Source: UBA5239 sp040391785 (lineage in GTDB: Bacteria > Verrucomicrobiota > Lentisphaeria > Victivallales > Victivallaceae). From it: DNA of 64,000 nt. Of the stretch, positions 1-8,228 are shown piece by piece. The stretch's first letter is position 1; every line of letters starts with the position of its first letter. Below the pieces are notes generated by a model, which made no database searches, was not told the DNA's origin, and saw nothing but the letters and a program-made list of their open reading frames with translations. Location: positions 6,931 through 70,930 of the forward strand of contig JBEBXH010000020.1 of assembly GCA_040391785.1 (NCBI GenBank). Direction: 5' to 3'. The translations under genes and the position numbers were made by a program.

Positions 1-2
1 CC

Positions 3-1187
3 CGGTTCGAGATTCCGCTGCAGCTCAAAGTATGGAACTTCGCGTTGCCGCAGACCTCGAAACTGCGCAATGCCATGAGCGTGGCCCACGAACAGGTTCT
101 GGAGTTCTACGAAAAACGCGAGGGCGCTAAACTCACCGAAGAACAGCGGCTGGTCATCCTCGACAATCTCGCGAAATTCATGCTGAAAAAACGGATGAAC
201 CCGAGCAATATTTACGACTGGACAGCATACTCCGGCAAGCCGATTTCGTTCCCGCGCCCGGATAAATTCCGCGAATACGCCGATCTCGGCATGAACGCCG
301 TGCCGATCGCCAACCTGACCCCCGGCCCGTTCCAGGAGAGCGGCGACTGGCTGCGTAACTGGTACAACGCCGAAAACCGCAAGGGCAAAGTCCGCGAGAG
401 CATCGTCGAAAACTATCGGCTGGCGCGCGCCGCCGGCATCGAAAATATGCTCTACCTGCACGGTTTCGACGAGGTGGGCTATCACCGCGACCTGCCGGGC
501 AAGGCCAAAGTCATCAACGAGCTCGCCACCTACTGGCGCGAGGCCGAGCCGGACATCAAAATCGAATGCATCACCACGGTCGAAAACGACCTGATCGGCG
601 CGGTCAAAATCTGGTGCCCGGCCTTTCAGGTACTCGAAGCGAAAAAAGGCGCGTTCATGGCGCGCAAACAGGCCGGTGACGAGCTGTGGGTCTACACCTG
701 TCTCGGTTCTCCGGCACGCGGCACCTCTCCGTCATTCGTGCTGGAATCGAGCGGCATGGACATGCGGCTGGTCGGCTGGCTGTGCCGCTACCTGGACGCA
801 GACGGTTTCCTCTATTACGCGCTGACGCACTGGCGCTACAACTACCCGAAAAACGGCCAATCCTGGCCGCAAATCCCGTGGAACCCGGTTTACGTGCCCG
901 GTTACAACGGCGAAGCGGTATTCATCTATCCGGGCGCGACGTGGGACGCCGATCCGGTCGGCTCGATCCGGCTCGAAAACCTGCGCGACGGCTTCGAGGA
1001 CTTCGATTATCTGATGCTGCTCAAAGAGCGCTCCGCCAAGGCCTCTGCCGCCGACCGCGCCGAAATCGAAAACCTGATATCCGCCAAATCCCTGATTCAA
1101 TCCACCGGCGAATACTCCGACAACCCCGCGCAACTACGCGAAATCCGCCGCCGGATCGCCGCCCTCATCGAAAAATACCCGAATTGA
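3..1187 (+). CDS. DUF4091-type carbohydrate-active protein, 3' part
   Basis: The frame is open to the left edge of the window, so the gene begins outside it; the first in-frame start-like codon (TTG at 45) lies inside a conserved stretch and is unlikely to be the real start. The visible 394 residues begin with a beta-strand-rich piece (IPLQLKVWNFALP) and end with LRDGFEDFDYLMLLKE, which is the characteristic closing motif of DUF4091 proteins, where a TIM-barrel-like domain is followed by a small C-terminal domain. A LHGFDEVG segment carries acidic residues in the position expected for a glycosidase-like active site. Such proteins are thought to act on polysaccharides and are abundant in Lentisphaerae and Planctomycetes, but the substrate is unknown. 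It is followed by a strong 12-bp hairpin. Confidence 0.75.
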   Translation, partial: RFEIPLQLKVWNFALPQTSKLRNAMSVAHEQVLEFYEKREGAKLTEEQRLVILDNLAKFMLKKRMNPSNIYDWTAYSGKPISFPRPDKFREYADLGMNAVPIANLTPGPFQESGDWLRNWYNAENRKGKVRESIVENYRLARAAGIENMLYLHGFDEVGYHRDLPGKAKVINELATYWREAEPDIKIECITTVENDLIGAVKIWCPAFQVLEAKKGAFMARKQAGDELWVYTCLGSPARGTSPSFVLESSGMDMRLVGWLCRYLDADGFLYYALTHWRYNYPKNGQSWPQIPWNPVYVPGYNGEAVFIYPGATWDADPVGSIRLENLRDGFEDFDYLMLLKERSAKASAADRAEIENLISAKSLIQSTGEYSDNPAQLREIRRRIAALIEKYPN

Positions 1188-1192
1188 AGTTC

Positions 1193-1228
1193 ACAATGCG
1201 AGGGCGGCTCCGCGCCCCCTCGCATTGT
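1193..1228 (+). terminator. Hairpin after the DUF4091 gene
   Basis: A perfect 12-bp inverted repeat (ACAATGCGAGGG / CCCTCGCATTGT) with a 12-nt GC-rich loop begins 6 nt after the stop codon. It is followed by AAAATCCCTTTCTT rather than a clean U run, so it may be a transcript-end stabiliser or a weak intrinsic terminator. Confidence 0.55.
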
Positions 1229-1274
1229 AAAATCCCTTTCTTACATAAAAATCTGATTTTTTTCAAAATACAAT

Positions 1275-1302
1275 TTGTAATTCCGGAAAAAAGCTGTATC
1301 TT
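1275..1302 (+). promoter_or_regulatory. Putative sigma-70 promoter for tRNA-Ala
   Basis: TTGTAA and TATCTT are separated by 16 nt and the -10 lies about 18 nt before the mature tRNA 5' end. Matches are moderate (4 of 6 each); the position is what makes it credible. Confidence 0.35.
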
Positions 1303-1320
1303 TTAGTTCATATTACTTCT

Positions 1321-1397
1321 GGGGCATTAGCTCAGTTGGCTAGAGCGCCACACTGGCAGTGTGGAGGTCAAGGGTTCAAGTCCCTTATGCTCCACCA
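1321..1397 (+). tRNA. tRNA-Ala (anticodon GGC)
   Basis: A full cloverleaf can be folded by eye. The 7-bp acceptor stem is GGGGCAT/ATGCTCC with one G-T pair, the anticodon stem is CCACA/TGTGG around the loop CTGGCAG giving anticodon GGC, and the T arm is AAGGG/CCCTT around TTCAAGT. The discriminator base is A and CCA is encoded. It reads GCC alanine codons. Immediately after it, positions 1394-1415 form a 9-bp perfect hairpin (ACCAATTTT / AAAATTGGT, TTTT loop) overlapping the CCA end, which may help 3' processing or slow polymerase; there is no trailing U run. Transcription probably continues into the riboswitch leader or restarts there. Confidence 0.95.
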
Positions 1398-1426
1398 ATT
1401 TTTTTTAAAATTGGTAAGTAATATCA

Positions 1427-1487
1427 TGGGGAATGAAGCTCTCCCCGGGGTAAAACCCGAACCGCGATTATCGCTGATGACTTCTGC
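1427..1487 (+). promoter_or_regulatory. Fluoride (crcB-type) riboswitch aptamer
   Basis: The leader carries the parts of the fluoride aptamer in order. P1 is GGGGA (1428-1432) with UCCCC (1442-1446), enclosing AUGAAGCUC. A short insert hairpin is CGGG/CCCG (around 1446-1459). P3 is GCGA (1464-1467) with UCGC (1471-1474). The conserved 3' strand is CUGAUGACUUCUGC (1474-1487). The pseudoknot would pair GAAG (1435-1438) with CUUC (1481-1484). AACCGC ... GCUGAUGAC ... is the hallmark of the crcB motif. It lies about 55 nt before a cation:proton antiporter, a gene class reported with this riboswitch. The 3' strand is shared with the terminator that follows, which suggests that fluoride binding prevents termination and turns the antiporter on. 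Confidence 0.85.
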
Positions 1488-1515
1488 GCAAGCAGGAATC
1501 ATCAGCTTTTTTTTT
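1473..1515 (+). terminator. Riboswitch-controlled intrinsic terminator
   Basis: GCTGATGA-CTTCTGC pairs with GCAGGAA-TCATCAGC through a GCAA tetraloop, giving a stem of about 15 bp with a small internal mismatch, followed by nine T residues (1507-1515). The 5' strand of this hairpin is exactly the conserved 3' strand of the fluoride aptamer, so aptamer folding and terminator folding are mutually exclusive. Confidence 0.85.
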
Positions 1516-1540
1516 GGTCAAAAATCAGGAGATTGCAGTT

Positions 1541-2713
1541 ATGTTGACAAGTCTGGCGTATATTTTTCTGTTGGGAATGCTGGCGGCTTATGTGTTCAAA
1601 AAACTGAAACTGCCGAATCTTCTGGGGATGCTGCTGATCGGAATTGCGCTCGGCCCCTGCTGTTTGAATCTGCTGGATGATTCAATACTGTCGATCTCGG
1701 CGGATTTGAGGCAGCTGGCACTGGTGATCATTCTCGCCCGGGTGGGGCTCTCGCTTGACCTCGGCGACCTGAAAAAAGTCGGGCGGCCCGCGATCCTGAT
1801 GTGTTTTGTACCCGCTACTTTTGAAATCATCGGCACGCTGCTGCTGGCTCCGCCACTGCTCGGGGTGTCGCTGCTGGAGGCGGCGATTATCGGCTGCGTG
1901 ATCGCTGCGGTTTCGCCGGCGGTGATCGTGCCCCGGATGCTGCATCTGGCGGAACACGGTTGGGGCAGGAAAAAAAGCATCCCCCAGCTGATCATGGCCG
2001 GCGCGTCGGTGGACGATGTGTTTGTGATCGTGCTCTTTGCCGCATTCACCGGCATGGCGGCCGGAAATGGTGTTTCCCCACTCAAATTTCTGGAAATACC
2101 GGTTTCGATCCTGCTGGGAATCGGCGGCGGGTTCCTGGCCGGATGGCTGCTGAATTTCTGGTTCAGGCGTTTTCATATGCGCGATACGGCTAAAGTGCTG
2201 ATTCTGCTCAGTATCGCGTTTCTGCTGCTGGCTTTCGAAAAACTGCAGCTGGTGCCGTTCTCGGGACTGCTGGCGGTCATGGGCATCGGGCTGACGATCC
2301 TGAAACTGAACAAGGATCTTGCCGGGCGTCTCTCACACAAGTTCGGCAAGCTCTGGGTGGGGGCCGAAATATTATTGTTTGTGCTGGTGGGGGCGGGGGT
2401 CGATATCCGCTTTGCGCTGGCGGCCGGACCATTGGTTATTATACTGGTTGTCGGAGCTCTGGTTTTTCGCATGGCGGGGGTCTGGTGCAGCGTGTTCAAA
2501 ACGCCGTTGAACCGAAAAGAAAGTCTGTTTTGTATGCTGGCCTACTTGCCCAAGGCCACGGTACAGGCCGCAATCGGCGCGATACCGCTGTCGATGGGGT
2601 TGAGCTGCGGTCAAATTGTTCTGACGGTAGCGGTTATTTCGATCCTGCTGACGGCGCCGCTGGGCGCACTGGCGATCGACCTGACGTACCGGAAATTATT
2701 GACGAAAGGCTAA
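1541..2713 (+). CDS. Cation:proton antiporter (CPA-type Na+/H+ exchanger)
   Basis: A 390-residue integral membrane protein with about 12 hydrophobic segments. The order and motifs are those of the CPA Na+/H+ exchanger fold: LLGMLLIGIALGP in the second helix region, VSPAVIVPRML in the middle and a conserved GASVDDVFVI acidic pair that would form the ion-binding site. The start at 1541 is preferred over an upstream TTG (1514) because AGGAGA lies 8 nt before the ATG and the TTG falls in the terminator U run. The preceding fluoride riboswitch indicates a role in fluoride resistance, either by exporting fluoride-linked protons or by pH and ion homeostasis under fluoride stress; which ion it exchanges cannot be read from sequence. 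It ends without an obvious strong terminator. Confidence 0.88.
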   Translation: MLTSLAYIFLLGMLAAYVFKKLKLPNLLGMLLIGIALGPCCLNLLDDSILSISADLRQLALVIILARVGLSLDLGDLKKVGRPAILMCFVPATFEIIGTLLLAPPLLGVSLLEAAIIGCVIAAVSPAVIVPRMLHLAEHGWGRKKSIPQLIMAGASVDDVFVIVLFAAFTGMAAGNGVSPLKFLEIPVSILLGIGGGFLAGWLLNFWFRRFHMRDTAKVLILLSIAFLLLAFEKLQLVPFSGLLAVMGIGLTILKLNKDLAGRLSHKFGKLWVGAEILLFVLVGAGVDIRFALAAGPLVIILVVGALVFRMAGVWCSVFKTPLNRKESLFCMLAYLPKATVQAAIGAIPLSMGLSCGQIVLTVAVISILLTAPLGALAIDLTYRKLLTKG

Positions 2714-2822
2714 CAACAAATATAAAGTATAATTACCATTTGGTCATCCGCCTTGCCTCTGTTCATTTTATGCGATATATTAAGCGATATCCATAGAAAA
2801 TCAACAAAAGGAGATGATGACA

Positions 2823-3104
2823 ATGGAAGAAAATACCAACAACGCCGCCGTGAACGCCGCCCTTCAGGACAAAAGAATTGTAGCCGGCGTACTGGCTATT
2901 CTGGTCGGCTGGCTGGGCATCCACAAATTCTATCTGGGCTACACCATGCAGGGCGTGATCATGCTTCTGGTTTCCCTGTTGTCGGCTGGTATCCTGAGCG
3001 GGATTGTCTGGCTCATCGGCATTATCGAAGGGATTCTTTACCTGACCAAGACCCCGGAGCAGTTCAAAGCCGAATATGTCGACAGCAAACGCCCCTGGTT
3101 CTAA
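2823..3104 (+). CDS. TM2 domain membrane protein
   Basis: A 93-residue protein with an N-terminal hydrophilic stretch, then two transmembrane helices joined by a short turn. The first contains GWLGIHKFYLGYTMQG, the signature of TM2 domains, in which a DRF-like or HKFY turn links the helices. The function of bacterial TM2 proteins is unknown. Three nearby ATGs exist; 2823 is chosen because AAGGAG sits 9 nt upstream, whereas the ATGs at 2814 and 2817 are too close to it. It stands alone and is followed by a clear terminator. Confidence 0.85.
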   Translation: MEENTNNAAVNAALQDKRIVAGVLAILVGWLGIHKFYLGYTMQGVIMLLVSLLSAGILSGIVWLIGIIEGILYLTKTPEQFKAEYVDSKRPWF

Positions 3105-3126
3105 TTTTCAGTTCAACTGAGTTTGC

Positions 3127-3160
3127 AAAGCCGCTGGAAGATGATTCCGGCGGCTTTTTT
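3127..3160 (+). terminator. Intrinsic terminator after the TM2 gene
   Basis: AAAGCCGC-T-GGAA / TTCC-G-GCGGCTTT forms a stem with a GATGA loop followed by six T residues. It also covers the stop codon of the convergent marC gene, so the hairpin probably serves both directions. Confidence 0.85.
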
Positions 3161-3785
3161 ATTTGAGGCCATTCAGGAGTTCGATGATCTCATTGATGTT
3201 GAAGAAATTGACAATGCCGGTGAAGATCATCTGCATGGCCAGCGTCGAGAGGATCAGACCGGTCAGTTTGCCCAGGATCGCCAGGTTGCGGCGGCCGAGG
3301 AATTTTTCGACGCGGTCGGAGAAATAGAGCATTGACGCCACCGCCACGACCCCGGTCAGGACGCCGGCGCAGTCAACGGCTTTCAGCACAAACGTATCGC
3401 TGTCCGTCCCCATCAGCAACAGCGCCCCCATCGTACCGGGCCCGATGGTCACCGGTACCGAGAGCGGCACCACCGAAATATCGGATGTCCCGGCGTCCGG
3501 CGCCTTGACTTTGCCGTTGATCAGGTCGATGGCGCTCAGGAGCAGGATCAGCCCCGCCCCGACCCGGAAGGCATCCAGCGTGACCCCCAGGAACGCGAAA
3601 AAGAAGTTGCCGAAGAAATAAACGAAGATACAGATGCAGAAATTGGAAATCGATGTCCTGACCGCGACCCGGCGCTTTTCCGCCAGCTCCATATCGGAGG
3701 TCATGGTCAGGAAAATCGATAACACGAAAAACGGCGTCAGCAGAAAAAACAGCTTGGCCGCTACTGCAAAATACTGCCCGATCAT
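3159..3785 (-). CDS. MarC family membrane protein
   Basis: A 208-residue, six-helix membrane protein of the MarC/UPF0056 family. Visible family features are the LTPFFVLSIFLTMT start, a central GAGLILLLSAIDLINGK segment and VPLSVPVTIGPGTMGALLL. Members were once linked to multiple antibiotic resistance, but that has been withdrawn and the substrate is unknown. It starts 9 nt after the purL stop and probably is transcribed with purL. The bidirectional hairpin at its 3' end separates it from the TM2 gene. Confidence 0.85.
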   Translation of the reverse strand: MIGQYFAVAAKLFFLLTPFFVLSIFLTMTSDMELAEKRRVAVRTSISNFCICIFVYFFGNFFFAFLGVTLDAFRVGAGLILLLSAIDLINGKVKAPDAGTSDISVVPLSVPVTIGPGTMGALLLMGTDSDTFVLKAVDCAGVLTGVVAVASMLYFSDRVEKFLGRRNLAILGKLTGLILSTLAMQMIFTGIVNFFNINEIIELLNGLK

Positions 3786-3794
3786 TTCCGTCGA

Positions 3795-6731
3795 TTAAAT
3801 TCCCGCGAGGGTACCCTTGTATTGTTCAAGTAGTTGTTTTACCGGAAGCTTGATATCGCCCAGCACCACGTCGGCGCCGGCCGTAACTTTGCCGACCTGC
3901 GCAAACGGCACGCCCTTCAGCAGTCCCTCGACCCTGGCCGCGTTTTCCGGCTTCACGGTCATGATGAAACGGCTGTTCGACTCCGAAAACAGCAACTGTT
4001 CCGGGGTCAGGCCGCCCTGCTGCGGGAGCTTGGCGAGATCGATTTCCAGCCCGAGGCGTCCGCCCATGGCAACTTTGGCAAAGCCGACTGCCAGGCCGCC
4101 GAGCGCCGGGGTATGCAGCGAATTCGCCAGTTCGGCTTCGGTGACCGCGGAAACGGCGCGGTAAATCTTCTGGGCGTAATCGGCATCGACCTTCGGCACA
4201 TTGTTGCCGGTGGCGTCGAGCATGGCGAAATATTCGCTGCCGCCGAGTTCATTGGCGGTATTGCCGATCACGTAAACCAGGTCGCCGGCGAACTTGGCGT
4301 CCAGCGTGACCGCTTTGATGATATCGTCCATCTTGGAAATCGCGCTGAAAAGCATGGTCGGCGGGATCGATATCTTCTTGCCGCCGCGCGTGCTGTCGTT
4401 TTTCATGCTGTCCTTGCCCGAGATACAGGGCACCAGAAACGCCTTGGTATAATCATAAAGCGCCTGATTGGCGCGGACCAGCTGGGCGAGCTTGTATTCG
4501 CCGTCCGGGGTCTTCGGGCTCTGGACCGGGTCCGGCCAGCAGAAGTTGTCGAGACCGGCGATATGGCCGAGCTTGCCGCCGACCGCGATAATCCGGCGGA
4601 TGGCGAGGTCGATGGTCGACGCCATCATGTGATAGGTGTCGATATCGCTGTAACGCGGCAGAATACCGCCGGAAAGGACCACGCCTTCGCGGCTGAGCTG
4701 CTCGATCATCGTCACAGTGGCGTCGCTGACCACGTCACGTTCACGGCCCACAAACGGCTTGATGACGCTGAGGCCCTTCACCTCATGGTCGTACTGGCGG
4801 GCCTTGTATTCGTCGGAACAGACGTTCAACCGGCCGACCACGTTGAGGATGTCGGCTTTCAGGTCACGCCCTGCGGTCTGCGGTTCTGCATGAACCGGCG
4901 GCTGCCATTTGGCCTTCAGCTGCAAGGCGGGGAGCCCGTCATGCATGAATTCGATATCGAGGTAGGCCACGGTTTTGTCGCCCCAGGTCATGTGAAACTT
5001 GCCGTTGTCGGTGAATTCGCCCAGTACGGTGACTTCCACGCTGCGCTCTTCGGCGAGCTTTTTAAAGGCATCGATGTTCTCCGGCTGAACGGCGAAGCTC
5101 ATGCGCTCCTGCGCCTCGGAAACGAGAATTTCCCACGGATCGAGACCGGAATACTTCAGCGGGGCCTTCTGCAGGTCCATCCGGCAACCGTTGCACAAGC
5201 CGGCCATTTCGCCGACGCTGGAGGAGAGACCGCCCGCGCCATTGTCGGTGATGAACCGGTACAAACCGCGGTTACGCGCCTCGTAAATGAAGTCGCTCAT
5301 CTTTTTCTGGGTGATCGGGTCGCCGATCTGAACCGCCTGCGTCGGGCTGTCCTGATGCAGTTCTTCGCTGGAGAACGTGGCCCCGTGGATGCCGTCCTTG
5401 CCGATCCGGCCCCCGCCCATCACGATCAGGTCGCCGGGCTTGATGGATTTATCCTCGCCCTTGACATTGCCGATCTTCACCGGCAGCGTGCCGACGGTAC
5501 CGCAATACACCAGCGGCTTGCCGAGGTAGCGTTCGTCGAAATATTCCCAGCCGAGGCCGTACGGGATACCGCTCTGGTTGCCGCCGTCGATCACGCCCTT
5601 GTGGACGCCGTCGCGGAGGCGGCGCGGATGCAGCAGGCCCTCCGGCACGTCTTTATCTTCAGTAAACGGCGAACCGAGGCAGTAGCCCCAGACGTTGATC
5701 AGGAGTTCGGCACCCTGTCCGGTGCCCATCGGGTCGCGGTTCACGCCCACGATACCGGTCATGGCGCCGCCGTAGGGGTCGAGCGCGGACGGGCTGTTGT
5801 GGGTTTCGACCTTGTACACCAGATTCACCTTGTCATTAAACTTGATGACCCCGGCATTGTCGTGGAACACAGACACCAGCCAGTCGACCTTTTCGCCGAT
5901 CTCGTAAGTGCTTTTCTTAACGAAAGTCTTGTAGCAGGAAACGATATGTTCAATCTTGCCCGAACCGTCGTCATAATCGATTTCGGCGGCAAAAATCTTG
6001 TGCTTGCAATGCTCGGACCAGGTCTGGGCGAGAACTTCCATTTCCACGTCGGTGGGATTGGCGTTCAGCCCGACGGCCTCGCGGCCCTTAGCGTTGCGGA
6101 AATAGTTCTGGATCACCTTCATTTCGTCAAGCGTCAGCGCCAGGATGCCCTTGCGACTGATTTCGACGAGCTCGGCGTCGCTGACTTCCAGATTATACTC
6201 GCGGCTCATGGCCTTGTGGTCGGAAGAAATGATCGGCAGGAAGATCGGAATACCGTTTTTCAGCTCGGCCCCGTCAAAAATGCGGACAGTTTCAATCAAC
6301 TCGTTCGCCAACAGCTTGCGGGCGATGTTTTCCACCTGACCCCGGTCGAGCTTGGCGGAGATCATGTACTCGACGGAACTGCAGACATGCTCGTTGCTGT
6401 TCAGCTTGCGGCCGATGATGTCGCCGATGGCCTCACGGGCAGTACGGCCGACGTTGTCAGTCACGCCCGGGCGGAAGCCCACGGAAACGAGCCAGTTGCA
6501 ATTGCCGGCGGTGGTTTCGCCCACGCTGCCGTTCTGCAGGATGGGGTTTGCGAGCTCGCGGGCCACCTTGGCGGCCTCGGCGTCGGTGATGTCGGCACTG
6601 ACGGTATAAACGTCACGCGTCCGCACCTGATCGACCTTAATGTTAAGGAAGTCGGCAATCTGTTTCTTAACGCCTTCGCCGCGGGCGTCGCGCCAGCGCT
6701 GCAACGGTGAAATTTCAATACGGTAATTCAT
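3795..6731 (-). CDS. purL: Phosphoribosylformylglycinamidine synthase (PurL with fused PurS-like region)
   Basis: Catalyses the fourth step of purine synthesis, FGAR to FGAM, using ATP and ammonia. The 978 residues are longer than small-type PurL (about 740) and shorter than the fused large enzyme (about 1300). Residues 1-170 look like two tandem PurS-type ferredoxin-like repeats (YRIEISPLQRWRDARG and NWLVSVGFRPGVTDN). The AIRS-like catalytic halves follow, with KVETHNSPSALDPYGGA in the first and LGGSEYFAML in the second. The C-terminus stops at LEQYKGTLAGI, so there is no PurQ glutaminase domain; PurQ must be encoded elsewhere. The start at 6731 is chosen over an ATG 15 nt upstream because GGAG sits 9 nt before it. 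A 958-codon antisense open frame covers the same region and is an artefact. Confidence 0.93.
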   Translation of the reverse strand: MNYRIEISPLQRWRDARGEGVKKQIADFLNIKVDQVRTRDVYTVSADITDAEAAKVARELANPILQNGSVGETTAGNCNWLVSVGFRPGVTDNVGRTAREAIGDIIGRKLNSNEHVCSSVEYMISAKLDRGQVENIARKLLANELIETVRIFDGAELKNGIPIFLPIISSDHKAMSREYNLEVSDAELVEISRKGILALTLDEMKVIQNYFRNAKGREAVGLNANPTDVEMEVLAQTWSEHCKHKIFAAEIDYDDGSGKIEHIVSCYKTFVKKSTYEIGEKVDWLVSVFHDNAGVIKFNDKVNLVYKVETHNSPSALDPYGGAMTGIVGVNRDPMGTGQGAELLINVWGYCLGSPFTEDKDVPEGLLHPRRLRDGVHKGVIDGGNQSGIPYGLGWEYFDERYLGKPLVYCGTVGTLPVKIGNVKGEDKSIKPGDLIVMGGGRIGKDGIHGATFSSEELHQDSPTQAVQIGDPITQKKMSDFIYEARNRGLYRFITDNGAGGLSSSVGEMAGLCNGCRMDLQKAPLKYSGLDPWEILVSEAQERMSFAVQPENIDAFKKLAEERSVEVTVLGEFTDNGKFHMTWGDKTVAYLDIEFMHDGLPALQLKAKWQPPVHAEPQTAGRDLKADILNVVGRLNVCSDEYKARQYDHEVKGLSVIKPFVGRERDVVSDATVTMIEQLSREGVVLSGGILPRYSDIDTYHMMASTIDLAIRRIIAVGGKLGHIAGLDNFCWPDPVQSPKTPDGEYKLAQLVRANQALYDYTKAFLVPCISGKDSMKNDSTRGGKKISIPPTMLFSAISKMDDIIKAVTLDAKFAGDLVYVIGNTANELGGSEYFAMLDATGNNVPKVDADYAQKIYRAVSAVTEAELANSLHTPALGGLAVGFAKVAMGGRLGLEIDLAKLPQQGGLTPEQLLFSESNSRFIMTVKPENAARVEGLLKGVPFAQVGKVTAGADVVLGDIKLPVKQLLEQYKGTLAGI

Positions 6732-6851
6732 CCGGTGGATCTCCATTTTAAAAAATAAATGATTCGCTGGTAATTTACTCCGTCAAAGCCCAAAATGAAA
6801 GTACATATCCGGAATAATTCACAAAAAGTGCACCCTCCCATCATTCCGCCC

Positions 6852-6892
6852 AAAAACAAACACGGCGGACACCGCAATTTGCAATATCCGCC
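6852..6892 (-). terminator. Terminator of the polysaccharide operon
   Basis: On the minus strand GGCGGATA and TGTCCGCC form an 8-bp stem with a 13-nt loop just after the last gene of the operon. The transcript then continues GTGTTTGTTTTT, a discontinuous U tract. Placement and structure fit an intrinsic terminator. Confidence 0.6.
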
Positions 6893-6914
6893 GCCCAGTA
6901 AATTTTTCCAGGTA

Positions 6915-8228
6915 TCAGTTCTTCAACTCAACCGGCTCCAAAGCCACCTCATCCAAAAAGATCTCCCCATGCCTCAACATAAAACAAATCCGGAACTTAT
7001 TCCCTGGCCCAATATCCTCCGGCGTAATCGGAATCCGATAAAGATAAACGTCCTCCGTTGGAACGTCTAATCTTCTTAAAAAACGTAAACCTAAATATTC
7101 GCTTCCCTTGGAATAGACATAAATTCCAAGAGCAAGTCTCGCATCGACTTTTCCACGGACTAAAACACTAACCCAATAATTGCCAACAGGGTTAAGACGA
7201 GTTTCAAAAATACTGATTAAGTTTTCTGCAGAAAGCCTCAGTGAATATTTTCCGGTAATCGAATTTTCGGAAATTTCGACTTCGGCGCTACTGGAAGCAG
7301 AGAATCCGGCAGCGCCGTTTATACTCCAATGATCTGGCCAAAGCAAATCGTCCTTTTGGAAAAAAGGTAATCCCATTTGTTTTTGCGGACGAATGGGTTT
7401 ATCATCGATTATTGGAGATGCTTGTTCAAAGCCACCATTTTGTATCAAAGATTGGGGAGAAGGATAATCATTTAGTTCGGCAATATCGATTTTTCGATAA
7501 GGTTCACTGGCTGGTACGATATACCGGTAAACGCTGAAACGCAGTTTTTTACGGTTATTCTTGTAATGAGACGACAAAAATTCCCAATCGCCTTTGCCTG
7601 GGGCTTTCAGACTATTTTCCGTCAATTCATTGCATACAACATATATGACATCGTATTTGTATGAATATGCATTCACATATTTGTTGATATCTTCTTGAGG
7701 CGCAATCTGGCTGCCGGTATAAGATAATATTATAGAGTCAATTCCGGAATAATATTCCATCCGGTTGGACTCTCCGCAGAAATTCAAGCTTCCCGGGTAA
7801 GCATAGTTACGTGCATCCAATTTGATGACTTGAGCGCTTTTCTGAATAAAACCCGCATGGTAGTTGAATCTGAAATCTTTGACAATACAGGGAACAAGTA
7901 TTCCAACCAGCAACGCCCGAGACATCCATGGATAATATTTCGCCGGAATTTTATTCAGATAAGGGATTTTCCCGCATAGAGGAATAACCACATAAAACAT
8001 ATATACAACCAATATCACGGCCGGGTAAATCAATGCGGCGGCATATCTTGAAGAAATGATTTGTATGGTTACCCGCCAGGCAATCATGAGCAGAATAGTA
8101 ACCGATATATAAATAAAAAACGGGCTTCTGTTTTTCCAGTTTAAGTAAAGCGTAAAAGCAATAGCCACCAGGGAGGCGATTGCAATCGGCTCATGCAGAA
8201 CTTTGCTGATTTCAACAAACGCATTCAT
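6915..8228 (-). CDS. C-terminal half of a GT39-like membrane glycosyltransferase with jelly-roll-like tail
   Basis: Of 437 residues, the first 130 form about three or four membrane helices that include SSRYAAALIYPAVIL, resembling the C-terminal helices of GT39/ArnT-type lipid-linked sugar transferases. Residues 150-260 are an extracytoplasmic domain. Residues 265-437 start with IQNGGFEQA and end with FRICFMLRHGEIFLDEVAL, the pattern of a CBM4/9-like carbohydrate-binding jelly roll. It begins at an ATG overlapping the stop of the upstream gene (TAATG). Because the upstream gene carries only the N-terminal half of the same kind of enzyme, the pair is probably one gene broken by a single-base frameshift in a short T run; two coupled subunits are the alternative. 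Last gene of the polysaccharide operon. Confidence 0.6.
   Translation of the reverse strand: MNAFVEISKVLHEPIAIASLVAIAFTLYLNWKNRSPFFIYISVTILLMIAWRVTIQIISSRYAAALIYPAVILVVYMFYVVIPLCGKIPYLNKIPAKYYPWMSRALLVGILVPCIVKDFRFNYHAGFIQKSAQVIKLDARNYAYPGSLNFCGESNRMEYYSGIDSIILSYTGSQIAPQEDINKYVNAYSYKYDVIYVVCNELTENSLKAPGKGDWEFLSSHYKNNRKKLRFSVYRYIVPASEPYRKIDIAELNDYPSPQSLIQNGGFEQASPIIDDKPIRPQKQMGLPFFQKDDLLWPDHWSINGAAGFSASSSAEVEISENSITGKYSLRLSAENLISIFETRLNPVGNYWVSVLVRGKVDARLALGIYVYSKGSEYLGLRFLRRLDVPTEDVYLYRIPITPEDIGPGNKFRICFMLRHGEIFLDEVALEPVELKN

Noticed and set aside
3834..6710. A 958-codon open frame antisense to purL
   Set aside because: It mirrors a clear, complete purL gene; high-GC third positions create long antisense frames. 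Its translation has no recognisable motif.
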